A stretch of 64,000 nt of DNA, from NCBI GenBank assembly GCA_949126835.1, contig CASBPS010000181.1:1-64000 (forward strand). The letters are read 5' to 3'. Below, piece after piece: positions 12,202-25,015 of this stretch. How positions within the stretch are numbered: position 1 is the stretch's first letter; every line of letters starts with the position of its first letter. The notes beneath the pieces were generated by a model. That model saw only the letters and a list, made by a program, of their open reading frames with translations. It did not search any database and had not been told where the DNA came from. The translations under genes and the position numbers were made by a program. The stretch comes from Anisus vortex (taxonomy: Eukaryota; Mollusca; Gastropoda; Planorbidae).

Positions 12202-12919
12202 TTGTTGTTTTGGCTTCTCCACAAACCGTACAACGACTTGACTAGCAGATTTGTGGTAATGGGCTTCTGTTCTGGCCGTACAACGACTTGAATAGCAGAT
12301 TTGTGGTTTTGGCTTCTCTTTTCTCCGTAATACAGCAGATTTGTGGTTTTGGCTTCTCTACTGGCCGTACAAAAGCAGATTTGATGTTTTGGCTTCTCCA
12401 CAAACCGTAAAACGACTTGACTAGCAGATTTGTGGTAATGGTGCTTCTGTTCTGGCCGTACAACGACTTGAATAGCAGATTTGTGGTTTTGGCTTCTCTT
12501 TTCGCCGTAATACAGCAGATTTGTGGTTTTGGCTTCTCTACTGGCCGTACAAAAGCAGATTAGTGGTTTTGTCTTCTCCAGAAACCGTACAACGACTTGA
12601 AAAGCAGATTTCTGGTTTTGGCTCCTTTTCTGGCGTACAAAAGCAGATTTGTGGTTTTGGCTTTTCCACAATCCGTACAACGTCTTGAATAGCAGATTTC
12701 TTGTATTGGCTTCTTTTCTGGCCGTAAAACAGCAGATTTGTGGTTTTGGCTTCTCCAGAAACTGTACAACGACTTGAAAAGCAGATTTCTGGTTTTGGCT
12801 CCTTTTCTGGCCGTACAAAAGCAGATTTGTGGTTTTGGTTTTTCCACAATCCGTACAACGACTTGAATAGCAGATTTCTAGTTTTGGCTTCTTTTCTGGC
12901 CGTACAAAGACTTAAAACG
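12202..12919 (+). repeat. Rearranged block with private indels
   Basis: This stretch holds several variants that I found in only one other place, the matching stretch of copy B at 45,006-45,723. They are a 51-bp monomer shortened to 49 bp (TAATGGGCTTC, 12,257), a 40-bp monomer shortened to 39 bp (CTGGCGTAC, 12,632), ACCGTAAAACGACTTGAC near 12,407 and GATTAGTGG near 12,560. They are the best markers for the large duplication. One base differs between the copies here (GTCTTCTCC near 12,571 against GGCTTCTCC). Confidence 0.85.
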
Positions 12920-13414
12920 CAGATTTGTTGTTTTGGCTTCTCCACAAACCGTACAACGACTTGACTAGCAGATTTGTGGTAATGGTGCTTCTGTTCTGGC
13001 CGTACAACGACTTGAATAGCAGATTTGTGGTTTTGGCTTCTCTTTTCGCCGTAATACAGCAGATTTGTGGTTTTGGCTTCTCTACTGGCCGTACAAAAGC
13101 AGATTTGTGGTTTTGGCTTTTCCACAATCCGTACAACGTCTTGAATAGCAGATTTCTTGTTTTGGCTTCTTTTCTGGCCGTAAAACAGCAGATTTGTTGT
13201 TTTGGCTTCTCTACTGGCTGTAAAACAGCAGATTTGTGGTTTTGGCTTCTCCAGAAACTGTACAACGACTTGAAAAGCAGATTTCTGGTTTTAGCTCCTT
13301 TTCTGGCCGTACAAAAGCAGATTTGTGGTTTTGGTTTTTCCACAATCCGTACAACGACTTGAATAGCAGATTTCTAGTTTTGGCTTTTTTTCTGGCCGTA
13401 CAAGGACTTAAAAC
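12919..13414 (+). repeat. 496-bp HOR (11-mer)
   Basis: Eleven monomers of 49, 51, 40, 40, 49, 40, 40, 49, 40, 49, 49 bp sum to 496. The diagnostic monomer is CTACTGGCTGTAAAACA. This copy has private variants GGTTTTAGCTCC and GGCTTTTTTTCTGG, both found again in copy B (45,723-46,218). Confidence 0.9.
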
Positions 13415-14426
13415 GCAGATTTGTTGTTTTGGCTTCTCCACAAACCGTACAACGACTTGACTAGCAGATTTGTGGTAATGGTGCTTCTGTTCTGGCCGTA
13501 CAACGACTTGAATAGCAGATTTGTGGTTTTGGCTTCTCTTTTCGCCGTAATACAGCAGATTTGTGGTTTTGGCTTCTCTAATGGCCGTACAAAAGCAGAT
13601 TTGTGGTTTTGGCTTCTCCAGAAACCGTACAACGACTTGAATAGCAGATTTCTTGTTTTGGCTCCTTTTCTGGCCGTACAACGACTTGAAAAGAGGATTT
13701 GTGGTTTTGGCTTTTCCACAATCCGTACAACGTCTTGAATAGGAGATTTCTGGTTTTGGCTCCTTTTCTGGCCGTACAAAAGCAGATTTGTGGTTTTGGC
13801 TTTTCCACAATCCGAAAAACGACTTGAATAGCAGATTTCTAGTTTTGGCTTCTTTTCTGGCCGTACAAGGACTTAAAAAGCAGATTTGTTGTTTTGGCTT
13901 CTTCACAAACCGTACAACGACTTGACTAGCAGATTTGTGGTAATGGTGCTTCTGTTCTGGCCGTACAACGACTTGAATAGCAGATTTGTGGTTTTGGCTT
14001 CTCTTTTCTCCGTAATACAGCAGATTTGTGGTTTTGGCTTCTCTACTGGCCGTACAAAAGCAGATTTGATGTTTTGGCTTCTCCACAAACCGTACAACGA
14101 CTTGACTAGCAGATTTGTGGTAATGGTGCTTCTGTTCTGGCCGTACAACGACTTGAATAGCAGATTTGTGGTTTTGGCTTCTCTTTTCGCCGTAATACAG
14201 CAGATTTGTGGTTTTGGCTTCTCTACTGGCCGTACAAAAGCAGATTTGTGGTTTTGGCTTCTCCAGAAACTGTACAACGACTTGAAAAGCAGATTTCTGG
14301 TTTTGGCTCCTTTTCTGGCCGTACAAAAGCAGATTTGTGGTTTTGGTTTTTCCACAATCCGTACAACGACTTGAATAGCAGATTTCTAGTTTTGGCTTCT
14401 TTTCTGGCCGTACAAGGACTTAAAAC

Positions 14427-14922
14427 GCAGATTTGTTGTTTTGGCTTCTCCACAAACCGTACAACGACTTGACTAGCAGATTTGTGGTAATGGTGCTTCT
14501 GTTCTGGCCGTACAACGACTTGAATAGCAGATTTGTGGTTTTGGCTTCTCTTTTCGCCGTAATACAGCAGATTTGTGTTTTTGGCTTCTCTACTGGCCGT
14601 ACAAAAGCAGATTTGTGGTTTTGGCTTTTCCACAATCCGTACAACGTCTTGAATAGCAGATTTCTTGTTTTGGCTTCTTTTCTGGCCGTAAAACAGCAGA
14701 TTTGTTGTTTTGGCTTCTCTACTGGCTGTAAAACAGCAGATTTGTGGTTTTGGCTTCTCCAGAAACTGTACAACGACTTGAAAAGCAGATTTCTGGTTTT
14801 GGCTCCTTTTCTGGCCGTACAAAAGCAGATTTGTGGTTTTGGTTTTTCCACAATCCGTACAACGACTTGAATAGCAGATTTCTAGTTTTGGCTTCTTTTC
14901 TGGCCGTACAAGGACTTAAAAC
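14427..14922 (+). repeat. 496-bp HOR (11-mer)
   Basis: This single 11-mer is preceded by a 367-bp 8-mer (14,060-14,426) and followed by the 594-bp 13-mer at 14,923. It has the GATTTGTGTTTTTGG variant that also marks the units at 17,087, 17,583 and 19,827. Confidence 0.9.
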
Positions 14923-17900
14923 GCAGATTTGTTGTTTTGGCTTCTCCACAAACCGTACAACGACTTGACTAGCAGATTTGTGGTAATGGTGCTTCTGTTC
15001 TGGCCGTACAACGACTTGAATAGCAGATTTGTGGTTTTGGCTTCTCTTTTCGCCGTAATACAGCAGATTTGTGGTTTTGGCTTCTCTAATGGCCGTACAA
15101 AAGCAGATTTGTGGTTTTGGCTTCTCCAGAAACCGTACAACGACTTGAAAAGCAGATTTCTTGTTTTGGCTTCTTTTCTGGCCGTAAAACAGCAGATTTG
15201 TTGTTTTGGCTTCTCTACTGGCCGTACAAAAGCAGATTTGTGGTTTTGGCGTTTCCACAGTCCGTACAACGACTTGAATAGCAGATTTCTTGTTTTGGCT
15301 CCTTTTCTGGCCGTACAACGACTTGAAAAGAGGATTTGTGGTTTTGGCTTTTCCACAATCCGTACAACGTCTTGAATAGCAGATTTCTGGTTTTGGCTCC
15401 TTTTCTGGCCGTACAAAAGCAGATTTGTGGTTTTGGCTTTTCCACAATCCGTACAACGACTTGAATAGCAGATTTCTAGTTTTGGCTTCTTTTCTGGCCG
15501 TACAAGGACTTAAAACGCAGATTTGTTGTTTTGGCTTCTCCACAAATTGTACAACGACTTGACTAGCAGATTTGTGGTAATGGTGCTTCTGTTCTGGCCT
15601 TACAACGACTTGAATAGCAGATTTGTGGTTTTGGCTTCTCTTTTCGCCTTAATACAGCAGATTTGTGGTTTTGGCTTCTCTACTGGACGTACAAAGGCAG
15701 ATTTGTAGTTTTGGCTTCTCCAGAAACCGTACAACAACTTGAAAAGCAGATTTCTGGTTTTGGCTCCTTTTCTGGCCGTACAAAAGCAGATTTGTGGTTT
15801 AAGCTTCTCTTTTCGCCGTAATACAGCAGATTTGTGGTTTTGGCTTCTCTACTGGCCGTACAAAAGCAGATTTGTGGTTTTAGCTTTTCCACAATCCGTA
15901 CAACGACTTGAATAGCAGATTTGTGGTAATGCTGCTTCTGTTCTGGCCGTACAACGACTTGAATAGCAGATTTGTGGTTTTGGCTTCTCTTTTCGCCGTA
16001 ATACAGCAGATTTGTGGTATTGGCTTCTCTAATGGCCGTACAAAAGCAGATTTGTGGTTTTGGCTTCTCCAGAAACCGTACAACGACTTGAAAAGCAGAT
16101 TTCTGGTTTTGGCTCCTTTTCTGGCCGTACAAAAGCATATTTGTGGTTTTGGCTTTTCCACAATCCGTACAACGTTCTGAATAGCAGATTTCTTGTTTTG
16201 GCTTCTTTTCTGGCCGTAAAACAGCAGATTTGTGGTTTTGGCTTCTCCACAAACCGTACAACGACTTGACTAGCAGATTTGTGGTAATGGTGCTTCTGTT
16301 CTGGCCGTACAACGACTTGAATAGCAGATTTGTGGTTTTGGCTTCTCTTTTCGCCGTAATACAGCAGATTTGTGGTTTTGGCTTCTCTACTGGCCGTACA
16401 AAAGCAGATTTGTGGTTTTGGCTTCTCCAGAAACTGTACAACGACTTGAAAAGCAGATTTCTGGTTTTGGCTCCTTTTCTGGCCGTACAAAAGCAGATTT
16501 GTGGTTTTGGTTTTTCCACAATCCGTACAACGACTTGAATAGCAGATTTCTAGTTTTGGCTTCTTTTCTGGCCGTACAAGGACTTAAAACGCAGATTTGT
16601 TGTTTTGGCTTCTCCACAAACCGTACAACGACTTGACTAGCAGATTTGTGGTAATGGTGCTTCTGTTCTGGCCGTACAACGACTTGAATAGCAGATTTGT
16701 GGTTTTGGCTTCTCTTTTCGCCGTAATACAGCAGATTTGTGGTTTTGGCTTCTCTACTGGCCGTACAAAAGCAGATTTGTGGTTTTGGCTTTTCCACAAT
16801 CCGTACAACGTCTTGAATAGCAGATTTCTTGTTTTGGCTTCTTTTCTGGCCGTAAAACAGCAGATTTGTTGTTTTGGCTTCTCTACTGGCTGTAAAACAG
16901 CAGATTTGTGGTTTTGGCTTCTCCAGAAACTGTACAACGACTTGAAAAGCAGATTTCTGGTTTTGGCTCCTTTTCTGGCCGTACAAAAGCAGATTTGTGG
17001 TTTTGGTTTTTCCACAATCCGTACAACGACTTGAATAGCAGATTTCTAGTTTTGGCTTCTTTTCTGGCCGTACAAGGACTTAAAACGCAGATTTGTTGTT
17101 TTGGCTTCTCCACAAACCGTACAACGACTTGACTAGCAGATTTGTGGTAATGGTGCTTCTGTTCTGGCCGTACAACGACTTGAATAGCAGATTTGTGGTT
17201 TTGGCTTCTCTTTTCGCCGTAATACAGCAGATTTGTGTTTTTGGCTTCTCTACTGGCCGTACAAAAGCAGATTTGTGGTTTTGGCTTTTCCACAATCCGT
17301 ACAACGTCTTGAATAGCAGATTTCTTGTTTTGGCTTCTTTTCTGGCCGTAAAACAGCAGATTTGTTGTTTTGGCTTCTCTACTGGCTGTAAAACAGCAGA
17401 TTTGTGGTTTTGGCTTCTCCAGAAACTGTACAACGACTTGAAAAGCAGATTTCTGGTTTTGGCTCCTTTTCTGGCCGTACAAAAGCAGATTTGTGGTTTT
17501 GGTTTTTCCACAATCCGTACAACGACTTGAATAGCAGATTTCTAGTTTTGGCTTCTTTTCTGGCCGTACAAGGACTTAAAACGCAGATTTGTTGTTTTGG
17601 CTTCTCCACAAACCGTACAACGACTTGACTAGCAGATTTGTGGTAATGGTGCTTCTGTTCTGGCCGTACAACGACTTGAATAGCAGATTTGTGGTTTTGG
17701 CTTCTCTTTTCGCCGTAATACAGCAGATTTGTGTTTTTGGCTTCTCTACTGGCCGTACAAAAGCAGATTTGTGGTTTTGGCTTTTCCACAATCCGTACAA
17801 CGTCTTGAATAGCAGATTTCTTGTTTTGGCTTCTTTTCTGGCCGTAAAACAGCAGATTTGTTGTTTTGGCTTCTCTACTGGCTGTAAAACAGCAGATTTG

Positions 17901-18078
17901 TGGTTTTGGCTTCTCCAGAAACTGTACAACGACTTGAAAAGCAGATTTCTGGTTTTGGCTCCTTTTCTGGCCGTACAAAAGCAGATTTGTGGTTTTGGTT
18001 TTTCCACAATCCGTACAACGACTTGAATAGCAGATTTCTAGTTTTGGCTTCTTTTCTGGCCGTACAAGGACTTAAAAC
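14923..18078 (+). repeat. Super-HOR 1 of 5 (3,156 bp)
   Basis: The order is a 594-bp 13-mer, further units to 16,223, a 367-bp 8-mer (16,224-16,590) and three 496-bp 11-mers (16,591-18,078). Shared diagnostic variants of all five super-HORs are GATTTGTAGTTTTGG about 0.8 kb in, the GGTTTAAGCTTC monomer containing an AAGCTT site, and GGTATTGGCTTC. It is longer than super-HOR 3 only because it has two extra 496-bp units. Confidence 0.88.
16591..18078 (+). repeat. Three tandem 496-bp HORs
   Basis: Units start at 16,591, 17,087 and 17,583. The second and third share the GATTTGTGTTTTTGG variant and the first does not, which suggests the third is a recent copy of the second. Other super-HORs in the window have one such unit at this place. 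Confidence 0.92.
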
Positions 18079-20322
18079 GCAGATTTGTTGTTTTGGCTTC
18101 TCCACAAACCGTACAACGACTTGACTAGCAGATTTGTGGTAATGGTGCTTCTGTTCTGGCCGTACAACGACTTGAATAGCAGATTTGTGGTTTTGGCTTC
18201 TCTTTTCGCCGTAATACAGCAGATTTGTGGTTTTGGCTTCTCTAATGGCCGTACAAAAGCAGATTTGTGGTTTTGGCTTCTCCAGAAACCGTACAACGAC
18301 TTGAAAAGCAGATTTCTTGTTTTGGCTTCTTTTCTGGCCGTAAAACAGCAGATTTGTTGTTTTGGCTTCTCTACTGGCCGTACAAAAGCAGATTTGTGGT
18401 TTTGGCGTTTCCACAGTCCGTACAACGACTTGAATAGCAGATTTCTTGTTTTGGCTCCTTTTCTGGCCGTACAACGACTTGAAAAGAGGATTTGTGGTTT
18501 TGGCTTTTCCACAATCCGTACAACGTCTTGAATAGCAGATTTCTGGTTTTGGCTCCTTTTCTGGCCGTACAAAAGCAGATTTGTGGTTTTGGCTTTTCCA
18601 CAATCCGTACAACGACTTGAATAGCAGATTTCTAGTTTTGGCTTCTTTTCTGGCCGTACAAGGACTTAAAACGCAGATTTGTTGTTTTGGCTTCTCCACA
18701 AATTGTACAACGACTTGACTAGCAGATTTGTGGTAATGGTGCTTCTGTTCTGGCCTTACAACGACTTGAATAGCAGATTTGTGGTTTTGGCTTCTCTTTT
18801 CGCCTTAATACAGCAGATTTGTGGTTTTGGCTTCTCTACTGGACGTACAAAGGCAGATTTGTAGTTTTGGCTTCTCCAGAAACCGTACAACAACTTGAAA
18901 AGCAGATTTCTGGTTTTGGCTCCTTTTCTGGCCGTACAAAAGCAGATTTGTGGTTTAAGCTTCTCTTTTCGCCGTAATACAGCAGATTTGTGGTTTTGGC
19001 TTCTCTACTGGCCGTACAAAAGCAGATTTGTGGTTTTAGCTTTTCCACAATCCGTACAACGACTTGAATAGCAGATTTGTGGTAATGCTGCTTCTGTTCT
19101 GGCCGTACAACGACTTGAATAGCAGATTTGTGGTTTTGGCTTCTCTTTTCGCCGTAATACAGCAGATTTGTGGTATTGGCTTCTCTAATGGCCGTACAAA
19201 AGCAGATTTGTGGTTTTGGCTTCTCCAGAAACCGTACAACGACTTGAAAAGCAGATTTCTGGTTTTGGCTCCTTTTCTGGCCGTACAAAAGCATATTTGT
19301 GGTTTTGGCTTTTCCACAATCCGTACAACGTTCTGAATAGCAGATTTCTTGTTTTGGCTTCTTTTCTGGCCGTAAAACAGCAGATTTGTGGTTTAAGCTT
19401 CTCTTTTCGCCGTAATACAGCAGATTTGTGGTTTTGGCTTCTCTACTGGCCGTACAAAAGCAGATTTGTGGTTTTAGCTTTTCCACAATCCGTACAACGA
19501 CTTGAATAGCAGATTTGTGGTAATGGTGCTTCTGTTCTGGCCGTACAACGACTTGAATAGCAGATTTGTGGTTTTGGCTTCTCTTTTCGCCGTAATACAG
19601 CAGATTTGTGGTTTTGGCTTCTCTACTGGCCGTACAAAAGCAGATTTGTGGTTTTGGCTTCTCCAGAAACTGTACAACGACTTGAAAAGCAGATTTCTGG
19701 TTTTGGCTCCTTTTCTGGCCGTACAAAAGCAGATTTGTGGTTTTGGTTTTTCCACAATCCGTACAACGACTTGAATAGCAGATTTCTAGTTTTGGCTTCT
19801 TTTCTGGCCGTACAAGGACTTAAAACGCAGATTTGTTGTTTTGGCTTCTCCACAAACCGTACAACGACTTGACTAGCAGATTTGTGGTAATGGTGCTTCT
19901 GTTCTGGCCGTACAACGACTTGAATAGCAGATTTGTGGTTTTGGCTTCTCTTTTCGCCGTAATACAGCAGATTTGTGTTTTTGGCTTCTCTACTGGCCGT
20001 ACAAAAGCAGATTTGTGGTTTTGGCTTTTCCACAATCCGTACAACGTCTTGAATAGCAGATTTCTTGTTTTGGCTTCTTTTCTGGCCGTAAAACAGCAGA
20101 TTTGTTGTTTTGGCTTCTCTACTGGCTGTAAAACAGCAGATTTGTGGTTTTGGCTTCTCCAGAAACTGTACAACGACTTGAAAAGCAGATTTCTGGTTTT
20201 GGCTCCTTTTCTGGCCGTACAAAAGCAGATTTGTGGTTTTGGTTTTTCCACAATCCGTACAACGACTTGAATAGCAGATTTCTAGTTTTGGCTTCTTTTC
20301 TGGCCGTACAAGGACTTAAAAC
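18079..20322 (+). repeat. Super-HOR 2 of 5 (2,244 bp)
   Basis: It starts with the 594-bp 13-mer (18,079-18,672) and ends with one 496-bp 11-mer (19,827-20,322). Its middle differs from super-HOR 1. After the GTAAAACA monomer at about 19,380 it repeats a GGTTTAAGCTTC monomer, so two AAGCTT-bearing monomers lie about 440 bp apart. This points to a local duplication inside this copy. Confidence 0.85.
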
Positions 20323-22486
20323 GCAGATTTGTTGTTTTGGCTTCTCCACAAACCGTACAACGACTTGACTAGCAGATTTGTGGTAATGGTGCTTCTGTTC
20401 TGGCCGTACAACGACTTGAATAGCAGATTTGTGGTTTTGGCTTCTCTTTTCGCCGTAATACAGCAGATTTGTGGTTTTGGCTTCTCTAATGGCCGTACAA
20501 AAGCAGATTTGTGGTTTTGGCTTCTCCAGAAACCGTACAACGACTTGAAAAGCAGATTTCTTGTTTTGGCTTCTTTTCTGGCCGTAAAACAGCAGATTTG
20601 TTGTTTTGGCTTCTCTACTGGCCGTACAAAAGCAGATTTGTGGTTTTGGCGTTTCCACAGTCCGTACAACGACTTGAATAGCAGATTTCTTGTTTTGGCT
20701 CCTTTTCTGGCCGTACAACGACTTGAAAAGAGGATTTGTGGTTTTGGCTTTTCCACAATCCGTACAACGTCTTGAATAGCAGATTTCTGGTTTTGGCTCC
20801 TTTTCTGGCCGTACAAAAGCAGATTTGTGGTTTTGGCTTTTCCACAATCCGTACAACGACTTGAATAGCAGATTTCTAGTTTTGGCTTCTTTTCTGGCCG
20901 TACAAGGACTTAAAACGCAGATTTGTTGTTTTGGCTTCTCCACAAATTGTACAACGACTTGACTAGCAGATTTGTGGTAATGGTGCTTCTGTTCTGGCCT
21001 TACAACGACTTGAATAGCAGATTTGTGGTTTTGGCTTCTCTTTTCGCCTTAATACAGCAGATTTGTGGTTTTGGCTTCTCTACTGGACGTACAAAGGCAG
21101 ATTTGTAGTTTTGGCTTCTCCAGAAACCGTACAACAACTTGAAAAGCAGATTTCTGGTTTTGGCTCCTTTTCTGGCCGTACAAAAGCAGATTTGTGGTTT
21201 AAGCTTCTCTTTTCGCCGTAATACAGCAGATTTGTGGTTTTGGCTTCTCTACTGGCCGTACAAAAGCAGATTTGTGGTTTTAGCTTTTCCACAATCCGTA
21301 CAACGACTTGAATAGCAGATTTGTGGTAATGCTGCTTCTGTTCTGGCCGTACAACGACTTGAATAGCAGATTTGTGGTTTTGGCTTCTCTTTTCGCCGTA
21401 ATACAGCAGATTTGTGGTATTGGCTTCTCTAATGGCCGTACAAAAGCAGATTTGTGGTTTTGGCTTCTCCAGAAACCGTACAACGACTTGAAAAGCAGAT
21501 TTCTGGTTTTGGCTCCTTTTCTGGCCGTACAAAAGCATATTTGTGGTTTTGGCTTTTCCACAATCCGTACAACGTTCTGAATAGCAGATTTCTTGTTTTG
21601 GCTTCTTTTCTGGCCGTAAAACAGCAGATTTGTGGTTTTGGCTTCTCCACAAACCGTACAACGACTTGACTAGCAGATTTGTGGTAATGGTGCTTCTGTT
21701 CTGGCCGTACAACGACTTGAATAGCAGATTTGTGGTTTTGGCTTCTCTTTTCGCCGTAATACAGCAGATTTGTGGTTTTGGCTTCTCTACTGGCCGTACA
21801 AAAGCAGATTTGTGGTTTTGGCTTCTCCAGAAACTGTACAACGACTTGAAAAGCAGATTTCTGGTTTTGGCTCCTTTTCTGGCCGTACAAAAGCAGATTT
21901 GTGGTTTTGGTTTTTCCACAATCCGTACAACGACTTGAATAGCAGATTTCTAGTTTTGGCTTCTTTTCTGGCCGTACAAGGACTTAAAACGCAGATTTGT
22001 TGTTTTGGCTTCTCCACAAACCGTACAACGACTTGACTAGCAGATTTGTGGTAATGGTGCTTCTGTTCTGGCCGTACAACGACTTGAATAGCAGATTTGT
22101 GGTTTTGGCTTCTCTTTTCGCCGTAATACAGCAGATTTGTGGTTTTGGCTTCTCTACTGGCCGTACAAAAGCAGATTTGTGGTTTTGGCTTTTCCACAAT
22201 CCGTACAACGTCTTGAATAGCAGATTTCTTGTTTTGGCTTCTTTTCTGGCCGTAAAACAGCAGATTTGTTGTTTTGGCTTCTCTACTGGCTGTAAAACAG
22301 CAGATTTGTGGTTTTGGCTTCTCCAGAAACTGTACAACGACTTGAAAAGCAGATTTCTGGTTTTGGCTCCTTTTCTGGCCGTACAAAAGCAGATTTGTGG
22401 TTTTGGTTTTTCCACAATCCGTACAACGACTTGAATAGCAGATTTCTAGTTTTGGCTTCTTTTCTGGCCGTACAAGGACTTAAAAC
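20323..22486 (+). repeat. Super-HOR 3 of 5 (2,164 bp)
   Basis: It has the same order as super-HOR 1 (594-bp unit, then to 21,623, 367-bp unit, 496-bp unit at 21,991) but with only one 496-bp unit: 1,301 + 367 + 496 = 2,164. Confidence 0.88.
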
Positions 22487-25015
22487 GCAGATTTGTTGTT
22501 TTGGCTTCTCCACAAACCGTACAACGACTTGACTAGCAGATTTGTGGTAATGGTGCTTCTGTTCTGGCCGTACAACGACTTGAATAGCAGATTTGTGGTT
22601 TTGGCTTCTCTTTTCGCCGTAATACAGCAGATTTGTGGTTTTGGCTTCTCTAATGGCCGTACAAAAGCAGATTTGTGGTTTTGGCTTCTCCAGAAACCGT
22701 ACAACGACTTGAAAAGCAGATTTCTTGTTTTGGCTTCTTTTCTGGCCGTAAAACAGCAGATTTGTTGTTTTGGCTTCTCTACTGGCCGTACAAAAGCAGA
22801 TTTGTGGTTTTGGCGTTTCCACAGTCCGTACAACGACTTGAATAGCAGATTTCTTGTTTTGGCTCCTTTTCTGGCCGTACAACGACTTGAAAAGAGGATT
22901 TGTGGTTTTGGCTTTTCCACAATCCGTACAACGTCTTGAATAGCAGATTTCTGGTTTTGGCTCCTTTTCTGGCCGTACAAAAGCAGATTTGTGGTTTTGG
23001 CTTTTCCACAATCCGTACAACGACTTGAATAGGAGATTTCTAGTTTTGGCTTCTTTTCTGGCCGTACAAGGACTTAAAACGCAGATTTGTTGTTTTGGCT
23101 TCTCCACAAATTGTACAACGACTTGACTAGCAGATTTGTGGTAATGGTGCTTCTGTTCTGGCCTTACAACGACTTGAATAGCAGATTTGTGGTTTTGGCT
23201 TCTCTTTTCGCCTTAATACAGCAGATTTGTGGTTTTGGCTTCTCTACTGGACGTACAAAGGCAGATTTGTAGTTTTGGCTTCTCCAGAAACCGTACAACA
23301 ACTTGAAAAGCAGATTTCTGGTTTTGGCTCCTTTTCTGGCCGTACAAAAGCAGATTTGTGGTTTAAGCTTCTCTTTTCGCCGTAATACAGCAGATTTGTG
23401 GTTTTGGCTTCTCTACTGGCCGTACAAAAGCAGATTTGTGGTTTTAGCTTTTCCACAATCCGTACAACGACTTGAATAGCAGATTTGTGGTAATGCTGCT
23501 TCTGTTCTGGCCGTACAACGACTTGAATAGCAGATTTGTGGTTTTGGCTTCTCTTTTCGCCGTAATACAGCAGATTTGTGGTATTGGCTTCTCTAATGGC
23601 CGTACAAAAGCAGATTTGTGGTTTTGGCTTCTCCAGAAACCGTACAACGACTTGAAAAGCAGATTTCTGGTTTTGGCTCCTTTTCTGGCCGTACAAAAGC
23701 ATATTTGTGGTTTTGGCTTTTCCACAATCCGTACAACGTTCTGAATAGCAGATTTCTTGTTTTGGCTTCTTTTCTGGCCGTAAAACAGCAGATTTGTGGT
23801 TTTGGCTTCTCCAGAAACCGTACAACGACTTGAAAAGCAGATTTCTGGTTTTGGCTCCTTTTCTGGCCGTACAAAAGCAGATTTGTGGTTTTGGCTTTTC
23901 CACAATCCGTACAACGACTTGAATAGCAGATTTCTAGTTTTGGCTTCTTTTCTGGCCGTACATGGACTTAAAACGCAGATTTGATGTTTTGGCTTCTCCA
24001 CAAACCGTACAACGACTTGACTAGCAGATTTGTGGTAATGGTGCTTCTGTTCTGGCCGTACAACGACTTGAATAGCAGATTTGTGGTTTTGGCTTCTCTT
24101 TTCGCCGTAATACAGCAGATTTGTGGTTTTGGCTTCTCTACTGGCCGTACAAAAGCAGATTTGTGGTTTTGGCTTCTCCAGAAACCGTACAACGACTTGA
24201 AAAGCAGATTTCTGGTTTTGGCTCCTTTTCTGACCGTACAAAAGCAGATTTGTGGTTTTGGCTTTTCCACAATCCGTACAACGTCTTGAATAGCAGATTT
24301 CTTGTATTGGCTTCTTTTCTGGCCGTAAAACAGCAGATTTGTGGTTTTGGCTTCTCCAGAAACTGTACAACGACTTGAAAAGCAGATTTATGGTTTTGGC
24401 TCCTTTTCTGGCCGTACAAAAGCAGATTTGTGGTTTTGGTTTTTCCACAATCCGTACAACGACTTGAATAGCAGATTTCTAGTTTTGGCTTCTTTTCTGG
24501 CCGTACAAGGACTTAAAACGCAGATTTGTTGTTTTGGCTTCTTCACAAACCGTACAACGACTTGACTAGCAGATTTGTGGTAATGGTGCTTCTGTTCTGG
24601 CCGTACAACGACTTGAATAGCAGATTTGTGGTTTTGGCTTCTCTTTTCGCCGTAATACAGCAGATTTGTGGTTTTGGCTTCTCTACTGGCCGTACAAAAG
24701 CAGATTTGTGGTTTTGGCTTCTCCAGAAACCGTACAACGTCTTGAATAGCAGATTTCTGGTTTTGGCTTCTTTTCTGGCCGTAAAACAGCAGATTTGTTG
24801 TTTTGGCTTCTCTACTGGCTGTAAAACAGCAGATTTGTGGTTTTGGCTTCTCCAGAAACTGTACAACGACTTGAAAAGCAGATTTCTGGTTTTGGCTCCT
24901 TTTCTGGCCGTACAAAAGCAGATTTGTGGTTTTGGTTTTTCCACAATCCGTACAACGACTTGAATAGCAGATTTCTAGTTTTGGCTTCTTTTCTGGCCGT
25001 ACAAGGACTTAAAAC
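22487..25015 (+). repeat. Super-HOR 4 of 5 (2,529 bp)
   Basis: It consists of a 594-bp 13-mer, a 1,439-bp middle part and a 496-bp 11-mer (24,520-25,015). The middle contains the CATGGACTTAAAACG and CTGACCGTAC variants and the GATTTATGGTTTTGGCTCC monomer. That middle part is shared with super-HOR 5 and with the only super-HOR of copy B. A private GGAGATTTC variant lies near 23,032. Confidence 0.87.
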
